Source: CAYGTO01 sp964352815 (GTDB lineage: Bacteria > Pseudomonadota > Alphaproteobacteria > Rickettsiales > UBA3002). Taken from it: a stretch of 64,000 bases of DNA. A program made the translations under genes and the position numbers. Position 1 is the first letter of the stretch, and each line of letters opens with the position of its first letter. Of this stretch, positions 16,901-24,991 are shown in pieces. The DNA lies in contig CAYGTO010000002.1 of assembly GCA_964352815.1 (NCBI GenBank), positions 62,001 to 126,000 on the forward strand, written 5' to 3'. The notes beneath the pieces were generated by a model. It had not been told where the DNA came from, made no database searches, and saw nothing but the letters and a program-made list of their open reading frames with translations.

Positions 16901-18379
16901 ATCTTGAACAATATCGCTCCCGGCGGGAAAGCGCCTGAGCCGCTTGGTATGCCAGTACTGACAGAGTCAGAAGTCTACGCTCTCTCTCGCCCGGAAGTCT
17001 TGCAGAATGGCTCACAGCTTGTGATTCGCACGGCGCCAGAAAGCATGGTGCCACGCAATTGGCTCAGCTCGATTCGTAACCACCCGTCGGTCTCTTATGT
17101 GACAGAGGGTTATGACACGGTCATGATCGTGACAAAAATGGACTATCAGTTCCTGATGAAAGACAGCGACGCCGGCTGGGTCGTTGAGCTCGATAAAGCC
17201 ACTGAGTTTAATCCAAATTCTGAATCTGCACAGCTTGAATTGCGCCGCGAATTGCTGCATGCCCGTGCTTCACTCGAAGAGGGTGATGTGAACGATGCCT
17301 CAACCCGCGTAGCAGCGCTCGAAGATCGCTTCCAGGATGATCCGCAATATCTCGGTTTTGCGGCAAACAGCCAGTTCTACAGCGGCATGTGGCCCCAAGC
17401 GCGCGGCAAGATTGCGAAAGCGAAATCCCTGGCGCCAGACAATGCCGACATCGCACAGCTTGATCGTCAAATTCAGCGTAGCCATGCGGACCGCGTACGC
17501 GCCGATGCGACCTGGATTAACCGCGGCGATAATACCGAACTGCGTGCCGAGCTCAGTGCTGAAACGCAGGTCAGTGCGCACTGGCGCATTGGTGGCGTGC
17601 TGCGTAACCATAAGCTCGATGTCGAAGGCCGCTTACGCCGTGACGGAAACATCCGCGGTGATCAGACCGATCGTCAAACTGCCGAACTCTACGGTATCTA
17701 CGCCGATGATCCGGAAAGCTTCTGGAAATTTATCGGATACGCCAACAATGACACGATTGGCCTCGGTGTCGATTACAGCTTCGTCAACGCGCTCGGCACA
17801 ACGACTGTGATGGCGCATTTCCAAGAGCCATATTTCCAATTCGTTGAGAGCATTGTGGATGACGCCGTCCGCGACAGCATCGCCGTGAACCACCGCATCA
17901 AACCGTCAACGCGCATGGAAATCAGCATCACCCCATTCATTGCTGAATATGATATTGATGGCGAAGAGAACATCTTTGAAAGCGCAGGTGTGGAAGCCAA
18001 TGTCGGCTACGCAGTGCAAGAAGAAGGTCCGTATATTGGCGTCGGCTACGGGTTGATTGCGGAGTATGAACTTGATAGTAAAATTCAGCAAACCACGGGC
18101 GGTCAGAACTTCCGTGAATTCCCGCTGCGCAGCCGTGAGATACACTTTGGTTCTGTTACCGTTGCGGGCGACCTTGATGAGCGCACCGATGGCTCCGTCC
18201 TCGTCGGCTATGGGTGGGATCGCCTCGGCGGTCACGGCCCTGCAGCCGAAGGTCAAATCAATCATAACATTTATGGCGACTGGGATATCGGCGCACGCGC
18301 CTTTTACGGTCTCGACAACACCGCTTCAGGCGGCGACGATCTGAGCCTCTTTAACGCATATATTCAACGACGGTTTTAA
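14000..18379 (+). CDS. pelB: Pel export protein PelB (TPR scaffold and outer-membrane beta-barrel)
   Basis: 1459 residues, longer than the ~1190 of P. aeruginosa PelB. An N-terminal membrane anchor (residues ~7-24) is followed by about 1100 residues of helical TPR-like repeats, for example AIEVLEVYVAEHPEDEKALS and NATDALVGGTITAYTKADYE. The last ~300 residues are amphipathic beta strands with many G/Y/F alternations, ending in a C-terminal Phe (NAYIQRRF), as expected of an outer-membrane barrel. PelB binds the deacetylase PelA through its TPRs and forms the export pore, in P. aeruginosa together with the lipoprotein PelC. No pelC is present here. First gene of the second part of the locus, with its own candidate promoter. 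Confidence 0.9.
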   Translation: MIRKEYVIAVCLTIAGLVGGYLIFPQQDEIARMEVQDFNYEDPEAAYEARYQAGDRSVDTVQQLVRIHTNTGNVNRAIEVLEVYVAEHPEDEKALSQLAKLYQFAQRYEDYVRTLEAMRAQNETPELLKELAQLYDFFQMPEKQKEALEALRQYEGEADKPDTLSLLANLRSTEKDYAGVVELLDRLLEKSPEDYTENDAIRHTDALLALDRDEDALRQVITWYQLPQGTPANTAGLVDMLHYQGNIPLAKQAMQSIGAEAVNKSPALLQSWVLILLDEGEKERAYKLLLAMEQQEALPRRLVPDLMYLSLAYDNDPLFEKLAEEHGLHGLEEAQLADIWLRSVLDKQGKLARLVEDHVEQGTPQSYPMVRALIAAKERTSDRHERIRGLLAADLSPRDRIRMAEAMAAFNERRYARDFLSGLPDIAGLDRGSLAALESIYLRLGDIESAERYIARLKEAERLEELAPIGLRTAAAIGNRSVLREWRAKQKLDQKEADTKLITDLFYQAANRGHLELALEVMQWQNDENEIYKARRGIADIYARTGRYDAALALLENDAPRNEKEIKDRIFLLSKLAPRSEKYRNKLVNLAKQYSGGKNSRSLKEAFVFALQDAGAETQSLPFMKQLADQYGGQWLLVYADTIERYGNIDVATYYRLKAAEDPNFSPETKLSLAYALADRGYRPQAEQMLTTLANRPETRIDATKQLAYLWGVRPTDEQRDWLRARWKAAEGEEKEIYGDLVTGSLPEDAVVAFVQEDRSVLEIDGLKKQYIELLARDRKLGPELAMTEEWAEANQDARPLIKLARLAHNYGDYDLAQQGYASALAIDPNATDALVGGTITAYTKADYETSKNYFQRYLAMAQEAEQVTSPNLHEAYYSYAEQMRRQEGIEVAAPYYRRVIELTRLGRFEDPRSLSLAGQSASWINEPEVSDTVFDYAFARHRDNEIVRADKAALLIDQKKYDEARAILNNIAPGGKAPEPLGMPVLTESEVYALSRPEVLQNGSQLVIRTAPESMVPRNWLSSIRNHPSVSYVTEGYDTVMIVTKMDYQFLMKDSDAGWVVELDKATEFNPNSESAQLELRRELLHARASLEEGDVNDASTRVAALEDRFQDDPQYLGFAANSQFYSGMWPQARGKIAKAKSLAPDNADIAQLDRQIQRSHADRVRADATWINRGDNTELRAELSAETQVSAHWRIGGVLRNHKLDVEGRLRRDGNIRGDQTDRQTAELYGIYADDPESFWKFIGYANNDTIGLGVDYSFVNALGTTTVMAHFQEPYFQFVESIVDDAVRDSIAVNHRIKPSTRMEISITPFIAEYDIDGEENIFESAGVEANVGYAVQEEGPYIGVGYGLIAEYELDSKIQQTTGGQNFREFPLRSREIHFGSVTVAGDLDERTDGSVLVGYGWDRLGGHGPAAEGQINHNIYGDWDIGARAFYGLDNTASGGDDLSLFNAYIQRRF

Positions 18380-18402
18380 AAAAAGGATAAAAGGATAGTA
18401 TC

Positions 18403-19758
18403 ATGAGCATCGACACACAGGAACGCGAAGAACTCCGCCAAACCATCTTCGGCATTCGCCGCAGCGCGTGGCTGGAAATGGCCCTGCTTTATGGCGCATT
18501 GATTTTGATCGATGTGTTCTTCCTTGGCTTCTCTCGCTACATGGATATTGAGCCACATCCTTACTGGATCGTGATTCTTCCGATGGCCGCACATTACGGC
18601 ACAAAAGAAGGACTGCTTGCTGCGATCATCGCTTGTATCATCTACCTCATCGGCCCATGGCCTGAGCAGGCCTATGGCCAAGACCGCTACGACTATATTT
18701 ATGACCTGTTTATCTTGCCCATCATCTGGCTCGTGATCGCCGTATTGATTGGTGAGATTCGTGAGCGTCATTTCCGCGATCGCCGCGCGCTCGAAGATGA
18801 GCTCGAAGAAGCGCAGCTGCGCGAAGAGAAAATCGCCGAAGCCTATGAGCAAGTGGCCGCGATGAAAACATCTCTCGAAGTGCGCACCGCGACGCAGATT
18901 CGTTCAACGCTCGCCGCACACCGCGCGCTTAAGAACATGGATATTCTGAATGAGAGCCAAGCAATTGACGGAATGGAACAACTCATCACCTCGATCAGCA
19001 ATGCGAAGAAATTCTCGATCTTCCTTTCAAACGGCAAAGGCTTCGAGCTTGCGCAGAGCTATGGCTGGGATGAGCAAGAACCCTATACGCGCGCCTATGA
19101 TACGCGTGAGCAGCTGCCGCGCCTGGTCCTTGATACGCAGCGCGCCATCAGCATTCTGAACGAAGACCACGAACGTGCCCTCGGTAATGAAGCGATGCTT
19201 GTTTCGCCGATCGTTGATACGGTGTCTGGCGAAATCTTTGGCTTCATTAAAGTCGAAGAACTTCCTTTCTCTGAGCTGAATTTCAACACAATCGAAACCA
19301 TGGAAGCGATTGGTGAGATTGGCGGAATGAACCTAAGCAATGTGAAGAAATACCAGAAGGTCGAGTCGAACTCGATGGTGAACCCTGAGTTTGGCTCCCT
19401 CTCTTCAAGCTACTTCTACCGCTACACGGACTTCATCAGCACGCTCGGCAAACGCCTTGGCTTCAACGTGTCGATGCTCGTCGTGAAGATCACGGGTGAT
19501 GAGAACATGCCCTATGAGAAGCGCGTACGTGCTGCAAAACTCTTCAATGAGACGGTACAATCCGCGCTACGTAAAGTCGATATGGCGTTCGATTATCAGC
19601 AGCAAGGTGAGTCATTTTCGATCGTTATGCCAGGCACGACCAAAGAAGGTGCAGAAATCGTGCGTGAGAAAATTCAAACCCAGCTAACCAATGCGATGCG
19701 CAAGATCGACAGTGGCATTCGCTTTAGCTATAGTATTGAGCAGCTTCATGCACAGTAA
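18403..19758 (+). CDS. pelD: c-di-GMP receptor PelD
   Basis: 451 residues, the same size as P. aeruginosa PelD (455). It has hydrophobic segments around residues 24-47, 52-75 and 100-120, a coiled linker, a GAF domain (~160-310) and a degenerate GGDEF domain (~325-445). The catalytic GGDEF is replaced by QQQGESF (no cyclase activity expected), but the inhibitory-site RxxD is kept as RKVD at residues 390-393. In PelD this motif binds dimeric c-di-GMP and switches on Pel synthesis after translation. It acts in the inner membrane with PelE, PelF and PelG. Ribosome binding site AAAGGATAG; overlaps pelE by 11 bp. Confidence 0.93.
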   Translation: MSIDTQEREELRQTIFGIRRSAWLEMALLYGALILIDVFFLGFSRYMDIEPHPYWIVILPMAAHYGTKEGLLAAIIACIIYLIGPWPEQAYGQDRYDYIYDLFILPIIWLVIAVLIGEIRERHFRDRRALEDELEEAQLREEKIAEAYEQVAAMKTSLEVRTATQIRSTLAAHRALKNMDILNESQAIDGMEQLITSISNAKKFSIFLSNGKGFELAQSYGWDEQEPYTRAYDTREQLPRLVLDTQRAISILNEDHERALGNEAMLVSPIVDTVSGEIFGFIKVEELPFSELNFNTIETMEAIGEIGGMNLSNVKKYQKVESNSMVNPEFGSLSSSYFYRYTDFISTLGKRLGFNVSMLVVKITGDENMPYEKRVRAAKLFNETVQSALRKVDMAFDYQQQGESFSIVMPGTTKEGAEIVREKIQTQLTNAMRKIDSGIRFSYSIEQLHAQ

Positions 19759-20962
19759 TTTCGTAGAATCGAGCTTTACCGCGTCGGATACGGTCGAGGG
19801 CTACCTCGCACCTACTGACCCGCATAAAAGTGAGCGGATTGCTCCCTTTGCGATCGTGACGTTCATTGTCGCGATTATCGCATTGATCATCGAAATCTAT
19901 CTCGTGCGCGGCGTGCTCAACGAAGCGATCTCCCTGACTTTCGCGATTGCTTGTCACGTTATTGTCAGCGCGCTATGCTTCATCGCTGCGGTGTTCCTAC
20001 GCCCCTTCCCGACCAATCAACTTTTCATGATGGCGCTCGCGCTCGGTACCTTTGCGGCGGGTCCTTTCGGCGCCGGTGGCGTGATCACCTGTTGCCTGCT
20101 AACCCTATGGTACCGCCAGCTTTCAACGCCCTTCACTGAATGGTTCCAATCGATCTTCCCATCACTTGATCTGAGCCACCCAGAGCAAGTCTATGACGAT
20201 ATTCGTACTGGCCGCGATGAAGCGCCGCAAGTCTATGAAGTTGAATCCTTCATGGATGTGATGCGTTACGGCACGGATGATCAAAAGCGCCGCGCGCTGA
20301 CCAAAATCACCACCGCCTTTACACCGGGTTTTGCGCCTGTGCTTCAGACAGCGCTGGCCGATGAGAGCAACATGATCCGCGTGCAGGCTGCGACCGCACT
20401 CTCGATCATTGAGAATAAATTTGAGGAGCGCTTGATTCGCTTGCAGCAATTGCATGAAGCGCGTCCAAATGACCCAGAAGTCATCATTGCGCTCGCCAAT
20501 TTCTATGATGACTACTCTTTTGCGAACGTACTTGATCATGAACGCGAGCTAGAAAATCAAGAACGCGCACGCGATCTTTATGAGCAACATATGCGTTCAC
20601 ACGACTCTACCCTGCCGATTTTGTCGCGCTATGGCCGGTTAATGCTGCGCATGGGTGATGTGAACACTGCAACCCATACGTTTGAACAAGCACTCAGCAT
20701 CGAGCCTTCTGCAAACTCGATCTCATGGCTTGCGGAATGTTATTTCAAGCAGCGTCGCACCGACGATCTGCGTGGGCTTGCACGCACGGTGAATGACCAA
20801 TATCCCGAAGCATGGGGCGACATGCTCGCCACTGTGAGAGAGAGTTTAGAAGGCTGGCTTCCTGCCGGCACGCGCCGCGTTGTAACAGGCACGGCCAATG
20901 ACAATCGCGGCCCTGGCACGCAAGTCCATAGCAGCACAGCGGATGGAGGGTCTCATGGCTAA
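19748..20962 (+). CDS. pelE: Pel inner-membrane protein PelE
   Basis: 404 residues from the ATG at 19748, chosen over the upstream in-frame start at 19691 because it gives a conserved-looking soluble N-terminus and a short 11-bp overlap with pelD. Two membrane helices (residues ~30-50 and ~57-77) and a third hydrophobic patch (~82-103) are followed by a cytoplasmic helical TPR-like region with EARPNDPEVIIALANFYDDYS. PelE is a scaffold of the PelDEFG synthase complex. The C-terminal tail is short and polar. The stop overlaps pelF by 8 bp, consistent with coupled translation. Confidence 0.88.
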   Translation: MHSNFVESSFTASDTVEGYLAPTDPHKSERIAPFAIVTFIVAIIALIIEIYLVRGVLNEAISLTFAIACHVIVSALCFIAAVFLRPFPTNQLFMMALALGTFAAGPFGAGGVITCCLLTLWYRQLSTPFTEWFQSIFPSLDLSHPEQVYDDIRTGRDEAPQVYEVESFMDVMRYGTDDQKRRALTKITTAFTPGFAPVLQTALADESNMIRVQAATALSIIENKFEERLIRLQQLHEARPNDPEVIIALANFYDDYSFANVLDHERELENQERARDLYEQHMRSHDSTLPILSRYGRLMLRMGDVNTATHTFEQALSIEPSANSISWLAECYFKQRRTDDLRGLARTVNDQYPEAWGDMLATVRESLEGWLPAGTRRVVTGTANDNRGPGTQVHSSTADGGSHG

Positions 20963-22433
20963 AGCAGATGTATGCCTCATTCTCGAAGGCTCTTACCCTT
21001 ACGTATCAGGTGGTGTCTCTGGCTGGACGCATGACATGATTCAAAGCCAATCGCATTTGAATTTCTCGATTCTCTCGCTCATGCCGCGCGATGAAGATGC
21101 ACCGGAAATGAAGTATGATTTACCGGATAATGTGGTCGCGTTCGAGACCGTACGCCTGCAGCATTTGCCGCAAGGAAAGTCACTGACCGAGAAACAAACA
21201 CGCCGTTTGCTTGGCCCACTCACCCCAGTGTTGCGCCGCATGACGACTGGCCGCGCAGACTTACAAGATTTCAAAACCATCGTTGATAATTTCAGTAAAC
21301 ATCTCGACGATCTGGGCGAAGCATCGCTGCTGAACAGCCAGGAAGCGTTCGAACTTTTAAGCGAGCTGTATGAGCAAGATTTCGAACAAAGCTCGTTCCT
21401 CGATTATTTCTGGTCTTGGCGCGCCCTGCTCGCTGGCCTGTTCTCGCTCGTGCGTTTCAAGCTTCCTGAAGCGAATGCCTACCACGCGATCAGCACCGGT
21501 TATGCTGGCCTGCTTGCGGCACGCGCAAAGCTCGAAACCGGCAAACCCACCTTTATTACTGAGCACGGGATTTACACCAATGAACGCCGCATCGAAATTG
21601 CGACGGCCGAATGGTTGACCGAAACGGCGTCTAAAGCGCTGACCATTGACCAAACACGGATTGATCTTCGTGATTTCTGGACGTCAGCCTTCGCCAACTA
21701 TTCACGCATTGGCTACGAAGCCGCTGATGAAATCATTACCCTCTTTGGGGACAACCGCACCGCACAATCCGCGGATGGTGCACCGGAAGAAAAGCTGCGC
21801 ATTATTCCGAACGGGATTGATGTTGAAGAGTTTGATCGCCTGAACAAAACACTGGATGAAAGCCGCCCATGCATCGCCCTCATTGGCCGCGTCGTGCCGG
21901 TGAAAGACATCAAAGCCTTCATCCGCACCGTGGCGATTTTGAAAGAACGTCTGCCGAGCCTCGAAGCCTATATCATGGGGCCACGCGATGAAGATAAAGC
22001 CTACGCCGAAGAATGCGATATGCTCGCGGATCATCTCGGCCTCAACGGCACCCTCACCTTCACCGGAAAGGTCGATGTGCGCGACTATTTACCACGCATG
22101 CATGTCGTGGCGCTGACCTCTATCTCTGAAGCGCAGCCACTTGTCGTGCTTGAAGCAGGAGCAGCCAAAACCCCCGTCGTTTCTACCGATGTCGGGGCAT
22201 GCCGAGAAATGATTCTAGGTGCAGAATGGGAAGAGCAACCGCTCGGACAAGGTGGTATCATTGTGCCTCCCGCAAACCCAAGCGCGATGGCCAAAGCACT
22301 CTTCGAGCTTCTGACCGACCAAATGCTGCGCGAAAATTACGCTGAAAATCTCAGCAAGCGCGTGCACACCTATTACCATAAAGCGGATCAACACGCAGCG
22401 TATCGCGAACTTTATCATAGCTACATCGACTAG
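20955..22433 (+). CDS. pelF: Pel glycosyltransferase PelF
   Basis: 492 residues from the ATG at 20955, which follows a GGAGGG ribosome binding site; a start 19 codons upstream also exists but lies inside pelE. GT4-type GT-B fold: DVCLILEGSYPYVSGGVSGW at the N-terminus (acceptor loop), TEHGIYTNERRIEI, IGRVVPVKDIKAFIRT at the start of the nucleotide domain, and the E-x7-E motif in SEAQPLVVLEAGAAKTPVV. PelF polymerises Pel from UDP-sugars on the cytoplasmic face, and the product is moved by PelG. The motifs match P. aeruginosa PelF closely. Confidence 0.95.
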   Translation: MAKADVCLILEGSYPYVSGGVSGWTHDMIQSQSHLNFSILSLMPRDEDAPEMKYDLPDNVVAFETVRLQHLPQGKSLTEKQTRRLLGPLTPVLRRMTTGRADLQDFKTIVDNFSKHLDDLGEASLLNSQEAFELLSELYEQDFEQSSFLDYFWSWRALLAGLFSLVRFKLPEANAYHAISTGYAGLLAARAKLETGKPTFITEHGIYTNERRIEIATAEWLTETASKALTIDQTRIDLRDFWTSAFANYSRIGYEAADEIITLFGDNRTAQSADGAPEEKLRIIPNGIDVEEFDRLNKTLDESRPCIALIGRVVPVKDIKAFIRTVAILKERLPSLEAYIMGPRDEDKAYAEECDMLADHLGLNGTLTFTGKVDVRDYLPRMHVVALTSISEAQPLVVLEAGAAKTPVVSTDVGACREMILGAEWEEQPLGQGGIIVPPANPSAMAKALFELLTDQMLRENYAENLSKRVHTYYHKADQHAAYRELYHSYID

Positions 22434-22442
22434 GGACATCTC

Positions 22443-23855
22443 ATGGCAGGTATTGGATTCACACTCGAAAAACTCGCTCGGCGCGATAATTTGATCGGCA
22501 TCGTCGGCGCGTTCATGCATGGCACGATTGCTGCGGTGGGCCCATGGCTCTTCACTGTCATCGCCCTTGCCGGAATCGTCCTGCTTTTCCCAGGCGCCTA
22601 CAATAACGAAGATGTGATCAATTTCCGCGAAGTGATCGTCTATAATTTCTCGCTCACCCTCATGCTTTCTGGCCCGATTTACCTCGTTGTGACCCGCTAT
22701 CTCGCTGACTCAATCCACCGCCAGCGCGTGGTGATGGCGCCGACCGCGCTAATGCAGAGCATCGCCGTCTTGCTTGTCATTCTGATTCCATTCGGACTAT
22801 GGTTCTATTTCGTATACATCCAGCTGAGCTTCGAATTCCGCCTCGCTGCCTACGTGAACCTCATCATCACCGGCTGCACCTGGCTGCTCGGTGTCTATAT
22901 TCTCGCATTGAAAGATTACATGTCCGTCTCGCGGAACTTCTTCTTCGGCATGCTGATCGCGTTCATTTCTGCACAAATTCTGAAAGAAGATCATGGCGGC
23001 CTCGGCATGCTCATCGGGTTTGACATTGGCCAAACCTTCTTGCTCTTTGCTCTGATCGCGAAAGTCTTCGCCGAATATCCCTATAAGCTCGCGCGCAACA
23101 CCCAGCTTGGTAAATATTATCGCCGCTACTGGCAGATGATTGTTGCTGGCTTTTCATACAATGCCGCGATCTGGATCGACAAATGGCTGATGTGGTACTA
23201 TGCGCCAGAGTCAACCGTGCTGGAAAGTGGCTTCCGCTACTTCTCGCTCTATGACAACGCAACCTTCCTCGCGCTACTCAGCATCGTGCCGGCGATTGGC
23301 CTATTCATCTTCAGCATCGAAACGCGCTTCTTCCTCGCCTATCGCCGCTTCTATTACGACATTCTCGGCCATAAGCCGCTCAATATTATTCGTGAAAACC
23401 ACACCAAGCTAATCGACTCGATCAAGGAAGGTTCGCGCAACTTCATGGTACTGCAAGGCAGTGTCACCATCGTTGTGATCTTGCTTGCCACTAAAATTTT
23501 CGACATGTTTGAAGTCAGCTTCCTCGAACTTGGCATGTTCCGCATCGCCACGCTCGGTGCGTTCTTCCACGCCATGTTCCTGTTCTGCGCGATCATCCTG
23601 TCTTACTTCGATCGCCGTAATGAGTTCATGTGGCTTCACACTTTCTTCCTGATTGCGAACGGTGTCTTTACCTGGATCTCAATCGAACTTGGTTTCACCT
23701 ATTACGGCTATGGCTACTTCATGGCGTCGGTGATCCTGTTCTTCGCCGCTGCGATTGCGCTGTTTATGCATATTCGTAAGCTGCCATATCACGCCTTCAT
23801 CACCAGCAACAACTCGCTGCGTAAGGATTTCGAAGGCATTGGGCAGGAAACTTAA
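22443..23855 (+). CDS. pelG: Pel transporter PelG (MOP flippase-like)
   Basis: 470-residue polytopic inner-membrane protein with about 12 hydrophobic segments. The first residues MAGIGFTLEKLARRDNL and GAFMHGTIAAVGPWLFTVIALAGI are highly characteristic of PelG. It belongs to the multidrug/oligosaccharidyl-lipid/polysaccharide family and moves the growing Pel chain across the inner membrane together with PelF, under PelD control. It starts 9 bp after pelF. It is the last gene of the Pel operon; hemH follows after 74 bp. Confidence 0.94.
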   Translation: MAGIGFTLEKLARRDNLIGIVGAFMHGTIAAVGPWLFTVIALAGIVLLFPGAYNNEDVINFREVIVYNFSLTLMLSGPIYLVVTRYLADSIHRQRVVMAPTALMQSIAVLLVILIPFGLWFYFVYIQLSFEFRLAAYVNLIITGCTWLLGVYILALKDYMSVSRNFFFGMLIAFISAQILKEDHGGLGMLIGFDIGQTFLLFALIAKVFAEYPYKLARNTQLGKYYRRYWQMIVAGFSYNAAIWIDKWLMWYYAPESTVLESGFRYFSLYDNATFLALLSIVPAIGLFIFSIETRFFLAYRRFYYDILGHKPLNIIRENHTKLIDSIKEGSRNFMVLQGSVTIVVILLATKIFDMFEVSFLELGMFRIATLGAFFHAMFLFCAIILSYFDRRNEFMWLHTFFLIANGVFTWISIELGFTYYGYGYFMASVILFFAAAIALFMHIRKLPYHAFITSNNSLRKDFEGIGQET

Positions 23856-23929
23856 GCCAAAGATAACCAAAAAGTCACTTGCGAGCCGCCGCGCTTCATG
23901 TAACTCTCCCTGCAACCTAGGGAGACATT

Positions 23930-24949
23930 ATGGCGCTATTGCAACAACACCCACCCGTCAATTATGGCAAAGTCGGCGTATTGCTCGTCAATCTTGGTAC
24001 GCCCGACGGCACCAGCTATTGGCAAATCCGCCGTTACTTACGCGAATTCCTCTCTGACCAGCGCGTCATTGAGGTAAACCCTATTCTCTGGTCGCTCATC
24101 CTCTACGGGCCCATCCTCACCTTCCGCCCGCCGAAAACCGCGCGCGCCTACAAAAAAGTGTGGATGCAGGAGACCGACGAATCACCTTTGCGTTACTACA
24201 CACGTATGCAATCCGAAAAGCTTGCGAAGAAGATGGCCGGCCATGAACAAGTCATTGTCGATTGGGCGATGCGCTACGGTAACCCAAGCATGGAGAGTAA
24301 GATCCATCATTTGCAGGCGCAAGGTTGCGACCGCATTGCTGTCGTCCCGCTCTACCCGCAATATGCTGCGGCGACCAGCGCCACCGTGGCGGATCAAACC
24401 TTCCGCGTTCTCATGGATATGCGCTGGCAGCCGACCGTGCGCATTGCCGAGCCTTATGGCAATCACCCGAGTTACACGAAGGCGCTGGCTGAGACCACGA
24501 AGACACATCTCGCAAGCCTCGATTGGGAGCCGGATGTGATCATCGCTTCCTTCCACGGAATTCCGAAAGAATATTTCGACAAGGGCGACCCCTATCAATG
24601 TTACTGCCACAAAACAGCGCGGCTGCTCCGCGAAGCGCTCGGCTACAGTAAAGAGAAGCTCCGCACGACGTTCCAGTCACGCTTCGGACCCAAGCAATGG
24701 CTGCAGCCCTACACGGATGAAACCATCGAGGCGCTGCCAGGCGAAGGCATCAAGAAGGTCGCCGTCATCATGCCCGGCTTCGCGTCTGACTGTATCGAGA
24801 CGCTCGAAGAAATCGGTATCGAAGCCAGACATGCGTTTTTGGAAGCGGGCGGCGAACAGTTCACCATCATCCCCTGCCTCAATGATTCCGAGCCAGGCAT
24901 CGACATGCTGAAGGATATTTCAGAAAACGCGATCGCGGGCTGGGTGTGA
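23930..24949 (+). CDS. hemH: Ferrochelatase
   Basis: 339 residues, normal family length. VGVLLVNLGTPDGTS at the N-terminus, SFHGIPKEYFDKGDPY with the catalytic His, the CHKTARLL stretch and VIMPGFASDCIETLEEI with the conserved Glu are ferrochelatase signatures. The enzyme inserts Fe2+ into protoporphyrin IX, the last step of heme synthesis, at the inner face of the membrane. Start chosen at 23930 after a GGGAGACAT ribosome binding site. It follows the Pel operon on the same strand but is not functionally linked to it. The gene downstream is convergent. Confidence 0.95.
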   Translation: MALLQQHPPVNYGKVGVLLVNLGTPDGTSYWQIRRYLREFLSDQRVIEVNPILWSLILYGPILTFRPPKTARAYKKVWMQETDESPLRYYTRMQSEKLAKKMAGHEQVIVDWAMRYGNPSMESKIHHLQAQGCDRIAVVPLYPQYAAATSATVADQTFRVLMDMRWQPTVRIAEPYGNHPSYTKALAETTKTHLASLDWEPDVIIASFHGIPKEYFDKGDPYQCYCHKTARLLREALGYSKEKLRTTFQSRFGPKQWLQPYTDETIEALPGEGIKKVAVIMPGFASDCIETLEEIGIEARHAFLEAGGEQFTIIPCLNDSEPGIDMLKDISENAIAGWV

Positions 24950-24991
24950 ATGCATGGCACAGCCATGGAGGATTTCTAGGGATAGCAACGA

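Noticed and set aside
18401..18852. Minus-strand ORFs opposite pelD
   Set aside because: Composition mirrors the pelD codons, with no start signal; the plus-strand gene is secure.
19691..19747. Upstream PelE start
   Set aside because: It would overlap pelD by 68 bp. The ATG at 19748 gives the short overlap typical of this operon.
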